Below, in pieces: positions 7,993 to 15,268 of a DNA stretch of 35,581 bases (its first letter is position 1; every line of letters begins with the position of its first letter). Where the stretch lies: positions 1 to 35,581 of the forward strand of contig JAZKBN010000019.1 in NCBI GenBank assembly GCA_040388605.1, in the 5' to 3' direction. Both the position numbers and the translations under genes were made by a program. The notes beneath the pieces are model-generated. The model was given only the letters and a program-made list of their open reading frames with translations. It was not told the origin of the DNA and ran no database searches. This DNA is from JAZKBN01 sp040388605. Its GTDB lineage: Bacteria > Bacteroidota > Bacteroidia > Cytophagales > Flexibacteraceae.

Positions 7993-10900
7993 ATGAATGA
8001 ACATTTACTTCAGGGGCTGATGCAGCTCTTCGCCATTATAGCAAAGCTTGATGGCGATTACGAAGAAGAACGTGAAGTTGTTCGCGGTTTTCTGAGCAAT
8101 CAGTTCAATTTTGAAGATACAGAGCGCTACCTGGCCATGTTTGATGTGCACCTGGCAGACCACAGCCTGGTGCGCAACAAAAAAATGCAGGACAGCGAGC
8201 ATAAGCTCACCGTACGCGACAGTTCTAAGATGCTCATTATCTGCAACCAGATAAATGAGGAACTTACCCAGCGTCAAAAGGTGGTGGTTATCTTCGTACT
8301 CTTTTCACTTATAAATGCCGATCACGTTATTTCGGCTGCAGAGTATGATTTCCTGACTACGGTTGCCGATATTTTCAATATAAGCATACGCGAGTTCAGG
8401 CTCATTGAAAATTTTGCGCTTGACTCCGGCCTGCTTACTGTAGACAGTGAAGACTTGTTGATTCTCAGCCATGAGCGTCCGCAGAGCTATACGCTTACGC
8501 GCTACATACATGCGCACAACCTTGAAGGTTACCTTGCCATTATGCGTTTGCCATCTATTGGAACATATATGGTGAAGTACAGCGGCGGCGGTCTTTATTA
8601 CCTGAACGGCCTGCCTATGCGTGAGAACGAGATTTACACCCTCACTACCGGCAGCACCATTCGCGGCGGTAAATTGGCACCTATTTATTATTCAGACGTT
8701 ATCAGCCGATTTATGGATGATAACGCCGGGGATAAAATCAGCTTTAAGGCGGTAAATGTAGGTTTCACATTCAGCAACGGCAATACAGCCCTGCACGATG
8801 TGAATATTGCCGAAGAAAGCGGTAAAATGATTGGGCTTATGGGACCCAGCGGAGCAGGTAAAAGTACCCTGCTGGAAGTGCTTAACGGCAACCTGAAACC
8901 AACCACAGGCCAAATACTCATTAATTCGGCCGACCTGCATTCCAATAAAAAGGAAATGGAGGGCGTAATTGGCTATGTGCCACAGGACGACCTGCTGATT
9001 GAAGACCTTACCGTATTCCAAAATCTCTATTACGCAGCTAAGCTGAGTTTCGGAAACTATAACGAAACACAGCTGAATGACCTTGTTACCAACACGCTCC
9101 TCAGCCTGGGTTTACAGGATACCAGTAACCTGCGGGTAGGTTCGGTGCTTGATAAAATGATTAGCGGAGGAGAACGCAAGCGGGTAAACATTGGCCTTGA
9201 GCTTCTGCGTGCGCCGTCGGTGCTGTTTCTTGATGAACCTACATCGGGCCTGAGCTCACGTGATTCTTTGAGCATCATGGATTTGCTTAAAGAGCTTGCA
9301 CTTACCGGGAAGCTTATTTTCGTGGTAATTCACCAACCGAGCTCCGACATTTTTAAAATGTTCGACAAGCTCTTTATTCTTGATAAAGGCGGCTACCCCA
9401 TTTACTACGGCAACCCCATTGAAGCTATTATTTACTTCAAGAGCCGAATTAACCAGGTTAAGCGTGAGCAGGCTGTTTGCCCTGAATGCGGAAACGTAAA
9501 CCCGGAGCAGATTTTCGATATTATTGAAACGCGCACGGTAAACCAGTACGGGCAATTTACAAATGAACGCAAGGTATCTCCTCAGGCCTGGAACTCATTT
9601 TACAAGGCGTTTATAAAAACACCGGTTCTGCCCCCGAGACAGGATAAGCTGAAAATTTTGTTCAGTAAAGCATCGCCGATTAAGCAGCTGATTGCATTTA
9701 CAGCACGCGATTTTCGGTCGAAGATAAATAACCTGCAGTACCTGATAATTAATGGTATGCAGGCTCCCCTTTTGGCATGCCTGCTGGCATTTATTAACCG
9801 AGCCTACAATATTCATGAAATAACAGGCGAAGGAACTTACTCATTTAAAGAGAATGATAACGTTCCTGTTTATTTCTTCATCAGCGTAATTATTGCCCTC
9901 TTTATGGGCCTTACCGTAAGCGCCGAAGAGATTTTTCATGACCGGAAAATACTTAAGCGGGAAGCATTCCTGAACCTGAGCAGAACAAGCTATTTACTCA
10001 GCAAGGTGGCTATACTCTTTGCCATTTCAGCTTTGCAGATGCTTATTTTCGTGGTAATCGGTAACTTTATACTGGATATCAGGGGTATGACCTGGGAATA
10101 CTGGCTGGTAATGTTCTCGGCAGCATGCGGGGCCAATATGATTGGGCTAAATATATCTTCGGCATTTAACTCGGCGGTAACCATTTATATTCTCATACCC
10201 ATTTTGCTTATCCCGCAATTGGTATTAGGCGGCATTGTAATACCATACGAGCGCATTAACCCCTTCCTTAGAGCCGGTACAACCGTACCTTTTATTGGCG
10301 AGATTATGACCTCGCGCTGGGCATTTGAGGCCCTCATGGTACAACAGTACACAAGAAACCCCTACGAAAACCGTTATTATTATTACGATAAAGTAACAGC
10401 CAACAGCGAATACTACAGATTCCACCTTTTACCTGCCCTGCAAACGAAAGTTGAAAGCATTAACTTCAGGCTGCGCGATAAAGGAAAAGGGGGGCTGGAC
10501 AGCAGCAGGCATGATTTAAATATACTGCAACGCCATATTCGTGATGAAATGCGCGAAGTGCCTGCAATTAAATTCGCTAAATCAGACCAGCTGACGCCGG
10601 AAAAATATACTGAAGGCGTGGGGCAGGAAGTGATGAATTATTTCAATTCGCTATCTGAATTCTATGGCAGGGTAACTAAGGATGCAAATAATGCCAAGAA
10701 TAAATTGGTATTAACTTCAATTGCCACACCTGCGCTTGCAGAAGCCAACCATGAATTTGAGCAGGCCTATGTAAACGATGCCGTTAGCCGCATGGTTCGG
10801 AATACGGATGATGCCAATCGTTTCGTGGAAACAGAAGCTGAATTGGTTAGGAAAATGTACCCGGTATATGATGATCCTACCAAGTATAACGGCTTCTTTA

Positions 10901-11073
10901 ACTTCAGGACACACTTCTACGCCCCGCGTAAATTCTTTGCAGGCAAGTTCTTCGACACCCTGTATTTCAATGTGTGCGTAATTTGGACACTGACACTGCT
11001 GCTTTACATATCGCTTTATTTAGATCTGCCTAAACGAGCCATTAACCTGCTCAGCTTTAAAAAACGCAGGTAA
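7993..11073 (+). CDS. TerB-like domain fused to an ABCG-type ABC transporter
   Basis: 1026 residues. Residues 1-160 form an all-helical region resembling the TerB tellurite-resistance fold (acidic start AKLDGDYEEERE; later SLINADHVISAAEYDFL). Residues 165-245 are beta-rich (for example LYYLNGLPMRENEIYTL), possibly a degenerate FHA-like or sensor module. The ABC ATPase follows: Walker A GPSGAGKST at 284-292, signature ISGGERKR at 390-397, Walker B VLFLDEPT at about 410-417 and the H-loop IHQP near 448. A CPEC knuckle sits at 496-499. Five membrane segments (about 580-752) match the ABC-2/ABCG type; a long soluble insert (about 760-985) precedes a last membrane segment (about 988-1013). The ATPase is intact, so it should be active; substrate and direction are unknown. 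It lies 6 nt after batA, unlike typical Bat operons. Confidence 0.88.
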   Translation: MNEHLLQGLMQLFAIIAKLDGDYEEEREVVRGFLSNQFNFEDTERYLAMFDVHLADHSLVRNKKMQDSEHKLTVRDSSKMLIICNQINEELTQRQKVVVIFVLFSLINADHVISAAEYDFLTTVADIFNISIREFRLIENFALDSGLLTVDSEDLLILSHERPQSYTLTRYIHAHNLEGYLAIMRLPSIGTYMVKYSGGGLYYLNGLPMRENEIYTLTTGSTIRGGKLAPIYYSDVISRFMDDNAGDKISFKAVNVGFTFSNGNTALHDVNIAEESGKMIGLMGPSGAGKSTLLEVLNGNLKPTTGQILINSADLHSNKKEMEGVIGYVPQDDLLIEDLTVFQNLYYAAKLSFGNYNETQLNDLVTNTLLSLGLQDTSNLRVGSVLDKMISGGERKRVNIGLELLRAPSVLFLDEPTSGLSSRDSLSIMDLLKELALTGKLIFVVIHQPSSDIFKMFDKLFILDKGGYPIYYGNPIEAIIYFKSRINQVKREQAVCPECGNVNPEQIFDIIETRTVNQYGQFTNERKVSPQAWNSFYKAFIKTPVLPPRQDKLKILFSKASPIKQLIAFTARDFRSKINNLQYLIINGMQAPLLACLLAFINRAYNIHEITGEGTYSFKENDNVPVYFFISVIIALFMGLTVSAEEIFHDRKILKREAFLNLSRTSYLLSKVAILFAISALQMLIFVVIGNFILDIRGMTWEYWLVMFSAACGANMIGLNISSAFNSAVTIYILIPILLIPQLVLGGIVIPYERINPFLRAGTTVPFIGEIMTSRWAFEALMVQQYTRNPYENRYYYYDKVTANSEYYRFHLLPALQTKVESINFRLRDKGKGGLDSSRHDLNILQRHIRDEMREVPAIKFAKSDQLTPEKYTEGVGQEVMNYFNSLSEFYGRVTKDANNAKNKLVLTSIATPALAEANHEFEQAYVNDAVSRMVRNTDDANRFVETEAELVRKMYPVYDDPTKYNGFFNFRTHFYAPRKFFAGKFFDTLYFNVCVIWTLTLLLYISLYLDLPKRAINLLSFKKRR

Positions 11074-11090
11074 AATATGAGTTATCTATT

Positions 11091-11125
11091 CTGCCTGCAT
11101 ATATTAGTTTAGTAAATGCAGGCAG
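11091..11125. repeat. perfect 10-bp stem-loop after the ABC gene
   Basis: CTGCCTGCAT (11091-11100) and ATGCAGGCAG (11116-11125) are perfect inverted copies around a 15-nt AT-rich loop. The hairpin starts 18 nt after the ABC stop codon and lies 62 nt before the BatC-like gene. No T run follows, so it may be an mRNA processing or stability element, or a dispersed palindromic repeat; it shares the core GCAGGCA with the element at 30388-30419. Confidence 0.5.
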
Positions 11126-11187
11126 CTGTTCTACAACACAATCACCAAAATTTGCAGGAAAGGTTTTAAACCTATAACCTCGAATTT

Positions 11188-12276
11188 ATGAGGAAGGTAT
11201 TCTTAGTCTTTTTCATTCTCAGCTTATACATCTCCCCTGCTTCAGCAGACGGGGGCAAAAAACGCACGGGCATACGCTATGTAACCCGCACCAATGCCCT
11301 TATTGCAGATGCCGATGCAGCTTTTAAAAAGAAAGACTTTAAAGGTGCAGCCGCCAAATACAGCTACCTGAGCGACAGCATGCAGCTTGAAGATGAAAAC
11401 ATATTGAGCAACCTTGCACTTTCTTCTTATCTCGGTAAAAACCTTGCCAAGGCAACAGATTGCTATGAGCGGCTCAGTAAATCATCGAACCCGGTATTAG
11501 CATCATCGGCATGGCAGCAATTAGGGGTAATGAATGAGGGCAAGCCCGAAGAAGCGCTCGCATGTTTCAAGAGTGCCCTTAAAGCAAACCCAGCCAATGA
11601 GCAGGCCCGCCGTAATTTCGAACTGCTAAAGCATCGTTACGACAAGGACAACAAACAAAATCAACAGGAAAAAGATAAAAAAGAGGGCGAAAACAAGGAA
11701 AAGAAGGAGGAAGAAAAAAAAGACGGTAAAAACCAGGAGAAGCAGGAAAACAAGCCCGGCAGCGGCAAAGGTAAAAACGAACAAAATAAGCCGGGAGAAA
11801 ACGGCGACAAGAAAAACCAGGAAAAACAAAAAGACGAAAGCAGCAAAGAAAAGGGGGACAAAGGGAAAAACCAGGAGAAAGACCAACAGGCAAATGCCGG
11901 GCAGGATAAAAAGCAAGGCAGTAAACCCGGTGAAAATAAAAATGAAAAAAAGCCCGGAGAAAGTGCCGATCAAAACAAACCCGGCAATGAAAAGGCCGGG
12001 GAGCAGCAAGCAGATAAAGATGGCAACAAAGATAGCGACAAGAAAAAGCTGGCTGAAAATGCTGCCGCTGAAGCCGCTAAAAACGGTAAAAAGGGAGATG
12101 GTAATACAGTAACACGTCTTGTTCCTAACCGCTCCCGCCTCGACAAAATGAACCTGACCGAAGAAAAGGCCATGAAGCTGCTTGATGACATGAAAAGCAA
12201 CGAGGTACAATATTTACAACAGCGCAGGAGGCCGGCAAGCTCTGGTGAAGCAAATACAGGGAAGCCGCAATGGTAA
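11188..12276 (+). CDS. BatC-like TPR protein with long charged linker
   Basis: 362 residues. A signal peptide (1-20, ending SPASA) is followed by tetratricopeptide-like helices (about 35-150; the last is EALACFKSALKANPANEQAR). Residues 152-300 are a low-complexity linker made almost only of K, E, Q, N, G, D and P. A short conserved-looking end, NLTEEKAMKLLDDM (about 322-335), matches the helix seen at the end of BatC proteins. BatC/BatE TPR proteins act in the periplasm with BatA, BatB and BatD, so this should be a partner of the upstream BatA. It is 114 nt after the ABC gene, with a hairpin between, so expression may be partly separate. No batD follows, which is unusual. Function is inferred from architecture and position. 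Confidence 0.75.
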   Translation: MRKVFLVFFILSLYISPASADGGKKRTGIRYVTRTNALIADADAAFKKKDFKGAAAKYSYLSDSMQLEDENILSNLALSSYLGKNLAKATDCYERLSKSSNPVLASSAWQQLGVMNEGKPEEALACFKSALKANPANEQARRNFELLKHRYDKDNKQNQQEKDKKEGENKEKKEEEKKDGKNQEKQENKPGSGKGKNEQNKPGENGDKKNQEKQKDESSKEKGDKGKNQEKDQQANAGQDKKQGSKPGENKNEKKPGESADQNKPGNEKAGEQQADKDGNKDSDKKKLAENAAAEAAKNGKKGDGNTVTRLVPNRSRLDKMNLTEEKAMKLLDDMKSNEVQYLQQRRRPASSGEANTGKPQW

Positions 12277-12317
12277 ATTAATACCGTATGCTCTTTATCT
12301 CATTGGCTGTTTAACAG

Positions 12318-13058
12318 CTAACTGAGCCCGCCGTAATTATCAATCTGCTCCATGAGGCGGACTATGTGCTGTTCAAATTCTTGCTTTGGGCTGTCGAGAG
12401 GTACTTTAAACACCGACCATCCCATTTTTTCGAGCCTGATAATGCGTGCTTCCGATTCAGGATCTGCAGGGTCTGAATTACCTTTTATAGGTTCAAGGCA
12501 GATGTTCTTTTCACGACAAAAAATAGCAAAATCCATTTTTAGCTCCTGCTTGCGGTGACGCAAAATAAAGCCGCGCTCGGCAGCTATGTTTTGGTTCTCA
12601 AGCATATCCACTATTTTATTATGCGCAGGGTCGCCTGCGAAAAGCTCCTCTATTTCCTTTGATTCATAGAGTTTTTTTGCCGTGGTGGTAATAAAAAGAA
12701 TACGTCTTTGGCGCAGGCTGACTATAGGTTGCGGCAATGCCCGCAGTTCTGAAAGGTTAATCTTATAATAACGCTTCCCGCTTTTCACATTCTCAGGCTC
12801 CAACGGAAAAAGAACCCTTCTTTCAGCTTCCTCCACAGACAGCACAGAGGCGTAATACCTGATGCTGAACTTTTCTTTCTTAAACCTGCCTGTATGGTAA
12901 AAAGCCAATAGCTTAATTCTGCCTGATTTAACTATGGGTGGTGCCTTATCGGTGGGTATGCGGTACCACCCGCCCACCTGGGCCCTGGCAAAATCAGTAA
13001 GATTGTTAATTATTGCCACCAGAACGGTATGCGTATAATCTTTCTGCGCTGAATTCAT
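12318..13058 (-). CDS. DUF559-like putative endonuclease-fold protein
   Basis: 246 residues. The last 85 residues (ERGF at 161, MDFAIFC at 175-181, ICLEP at 186-190, then LEKMGWSVFKVP) follow the DUF559/PD-(D/E)XK pattern of Vsr-like endonucleases, in which VDFAIF and IDVETDG carry the metal ligands. Asp176 and Glu189 are kept, but the usual D/H residues after the Glu are replaced by IKG, so activity may be altered or lost. The first 150 residues (YRIPTDKAPPIV, LAFYHTGRFKKEKFSIRYY, RRRILFITTT) are a separate domain that I recall next to DUF559 in other bacteria; it has no name known to me. It could act in DNA repair or defence, but nothing in the neighbourhood (clpX upstream) tells which. It has no signal peptide. 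Confidence 0.7.
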   Translation of the reverse strand: MNSAQKDYTHTVLVAIINNLTDFARAQVGGWYRIPTDKAPPIVKSGRIKLLAFYHTGRFKKEKFSIRYYASVLSVEEAERRVLFPLEPENVKSGKRYYKINLSELRALPQPIVSLRQRRILFITTTAKKLYESKEIEELFAGDPAHNKIVDMLENQNIAAERGFILRHRKQELKMDFAIFCREKNICLEPIKGNSDPADPESEARIIRLEKMGWSVFKVPLDSPKQEFEQHIVRLMEQIDNYGGLS

Positions 13059-13098
13059 ATTGGCAGGTTAATGCAGGCCAAAGTATGCAGTTAAACAA

Positions 13099-13136
13099 CA
13101 ATGCCTGAACAGGGTTTGAATCAGGCTCAGGCATTG
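13099..13136 (-). terminator. stem-loop downstream of clpX
   Basis: CAATGCCTGA (13099-13108) and TCAGGCATTG (13127-13136) form a perfect 10-bp stem with an 18-nt loop. On the minus strand it comes about 80 nt after the clpX stop and is followed by TTGTTT, so it probably ends clpX transcription before the DUF559-like gene. Confidence 0.5.
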
Positions 13137-13214
13137 GTAAATATACTCAAATATTCTTCAGCTGAAATGCTTATAAATGAAATCAGCAGGTTTTAAACAT
13201 GACGCCTCGGGCTT

Positions 13215-14465
13215 TTAAGCTACTTTAAGCTTTGCAATGGCCTTGGTTGATGCAGGCTTTAATATACCAAGCTTTTCAGTTACATATTCCTGCGTAATTA
13301 TGAGGGGTTCCTTAATGCCGGATGTGGGCAGCTCGAACATGGCATCGCGCAGGAGCGATTCACAAACGGAACGCAGGCCACGGGCCCCCAGATTGAATTC
13401 CATGGCACGGGCAACAATATAATCAAGTGCATCGTCAGTAAACTCAAGGCTGATATCTTCCATTGCAAACAGCTTGCGATACTGTTTCACAAGTGCGTTG
13501 CGCGGCTCTGTAAGTATGCGGCGCAGGGCGGCAATATCAAGCGGGCGCAGGAAGGTCACAATAGGCAGGCGACCAATTAGCTCAGGAATAAGACCGAAAG
13601 TCTTTAAATCCTGCGCGCTTACAAATTGAAGCAGGTCGTTCTTTTCGTTATCTTCGAGGTAGGCATCGTTTTTGGTTTTGAAGCCAATGGGCTGCTTATT
13701 CAGGCGGGAGCTTATTACACGGGAAATACCATCGAAAGCGCCGCCGCAAATGAACAATATGTTCTCGGTATTAATAGTTACCAATTTTTGCTCAGGATGC
13801 TTGCGTCCGCCCTGCGGGGGAACGTTTACCGTGGTGCCCTCAAGCAATTTCAACAGTGCCTGTTGCACACCTTCGCCGCTTACATCGCGTGTAATGCTTG
13901 GGTTATCGCTCTTACGGGCAATTTTATCTATCTCATCAATATATACAATGCCCCTTTCGGCGGCGGCAACGTCATAATCGGCAGCTTGCAATAGGCGGGT
14001 CAGAATGGTTTCAACATCTTCACCCACATAGCCGGCTTCGGTAATAACAGTGGCATCGGCAATACAGAAAGGAACCTGCAGCTTTTTAGCAATGTTACGT
14101 GCCAGGTAAGTTTTACCCGTACCGGTTTCGCCCACCATAATGATGTTCGATTTTTCGATAATGGTATCGTCATCATCGCCGTTTTTACGTTGATTGAGGC
14201 GTTTATAGTGGTTATAGATGGCCACACAAAGTACCTTCTTCGCTTCATCCTGGCCTATAACAAATTCATCAAGGTAGGTTTTAAGCTCGGCAGGCTTCAT
14301 CAGCTTAAGGCCTTTAGGGCCGTTGCCGGTTTTAAGCTTTGCCTTGCTCTCCTCATCGAGAATGTTTTGGGCCTTTTCGATGCAAAAGTTACAAATATGG
14401 ACTTCGTTGCCGCTTACCAGCAGCGACACATCTTTCCTGCTTCTTCCGCAGAATGAACAATTCAT
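13215..14465 (-). CDS. clpX: ClpX, ATP-dependent unfoldase of the ClpXP protease
   Basis: 416 residues, typical length. ClpX unfolds tagged proteins and feeds them into ClpP in the cytoplasm. The N-terminal zinc domain has Cys3, Cys6, Cys25 and Cys28. Walker A is GETGTGKT (112-119), Walker B ends in IDEID (176-180), the pore loop YVGED is at 146-150, RKH at 221-223, and the IGF loop that docks on ClpP at 260-262. GARGLRS near the C-terminus is the sensor-2 region. All functional residues are present. No clpP gene is adjacent; in many bacteria clpP lies just upstream of clpX, but here the upstream gene is an unrelated DUF4199 membrane protein about 130 nt away. The assignment is firm. Confidence 0.98.
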   Translation of the reverse strand: MNCSFCGRSRKDVSLLVSGNEVHICNFCIEKAQNILDEESKAKLKTGNGPKGLKLMKPAELKTYLDEFVIGQDEAKKVLCVAIYNHYKRLNQRKNGDDDDTIIEKSNIIMVGETGTGKTYLARNIAKKLQVPFCIADATVITEAGYVGEDVETILTRLLQAADYDVAAAERGIVYIDEIDKIARKSDNPSITRDVSGEGVQQALLKLLEGTTVNVPPQGGRKHPEQKLVTINTENILFICGGAFDGISRVISSRLNKQPIGFKTKNDAYLEDNEKNDLLQFVSAQDLKTFGLIPELIGRLPIVTFLRPLDIAALRRILTEPRNALVKQYRKLFAMEDISLEFTDDALDYIVARAMEFNLGARGLRSVCESLLRDAMFELPTSGIKEPLIITQEYVTEKLGILKPASTKAIAKLKVA

Positions 14466-14592
14466 GTTAGTTAATTAAAGGGAGAAACCGAGATTCCGGA
14501 TCAGGCAAACGGAAACAGAATGCCTGTCTTGCATCAATCTGCCAAATGAAACCGCCCGGGTGGTTTAAATGTTTAAATACCCGGCAGCATTA

Positions 14593-15249
14593 TCAGCTCT
14601 TTTTGGCGGCTTTGGCTTTGCGCTTGGGCTCCGGCTTGCCCGCCGCGGGGGGCAGGTTTTCAAGCTGGGGCTCACGTTTACGCAATATTACCGACGCAAG
14701 AAGTATTACAAATATACCGTAAAAAATCTTCCTCCCAAAGTCATCAACCCATATATCAGAAACCTTGGTTCCTGACAGGCCTTTGATGCTTGCCTTGTAA
14801 AATTCCTGCCCGAACTTGCCAACTGTATAATTCCTTAGCTCAGGGGTGTTCATATAAGCTATTGATTCCCTGATATAATCGGTGAGCAAATCAGGCCTGA
14901 AATTATTAAGATACAGGGCAAGCAATGTGGCGGATGTAAGCGCGGTAACAATATTTACTATTAAACCGCCCAACAAGCCTTCCCAGATATGGAAGATCTG
15001 CATGGGCCTGCCGAATTTGAAATACCAAAGGGTGAAAACAATGGCAAAGCCCGGCACCCAAAAATCCATGAGGCGAATGGGGTATGGGCTCAGGGGGTTT
15101 TTACCTGAAAATGTATTAACCAACACAAACATCAGCAGGCAGGCAATACCGCCTAAAAGGCCGCCTGTTACTGTATTACGAACTAATTTGGGAATTTTCA
15201 AGTATGGGTATTTAATAAGAAGGCCGGCATTGAACCGGCCTGATTTCAA
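14593..15249 (-). CDS. DUF4199-like membrane protein
   Basis: 218 residues from the ATG at 15249. Four hydrophobic segments are visible (about 27-45, 65-82, 90-115 and 178-195), followed by a basic tail rich in K, A and P. The layout fits DUF4199, a Bacteroidota membrane family of unknown function. The ATG start lies upstream of the hairpin at 15221-15241, which looks like the terminator of the preceding gene, so the first codons would be encoded by a terminator. A TTG at 15201 (giving LKIPKLVRNTVTGG) just beyond the hairpin is a plausible true start and would make a 202-residue protein. The gene is between the T9SS cargo gene and clpX; no function can be inferred from these neighbours. Confidence 0.75.
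   Translation of the reverse strand: MKSGRFNAGLLIKYPYLKIPKLVRNTVTGGLLGGIACLLMFVLVNTFSGKNPLSPYPIRLMDFWVPGFAIVFTLWYFKFGRPMQIFHIWEGLLGGLIVNIVTALTSATLLALYLNNFRPDLLTDYIRESIAYMNTPELRNYTVGKFGQEFYKASIKGLSGTKVSDIWVDDFGRKIFYGIFVILLASVILRKREPQLENLPPAAGKPEPKRKAKAAKKS
15221..15241 (-). terminator. GC-rich hairpin after the T9SS cargo gene
   Basis: AGGCCGG (15221-15227) pairs with CCGGCCT (15235-15241), with a 7-nt loop. On the minus strand it starts 27 nt after the stop codon of the 821-residue secreted protein and is followed by TCTTATT, a weak U tract. It overlaps the annotated ATG region of the next gene. Confidence 0.5.
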
Positions 15250-15268
15250 AAAGCTGTTAAGCCGGCTG

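Noticed and set aside
11626..12210. 194-residue minus-strand frame rich in F, L and V
   Set aside because: It is the complement of the lysine/glutamate-rich linker of the BatC-like gene; its composition is an artefact of AAA/GAA codons.
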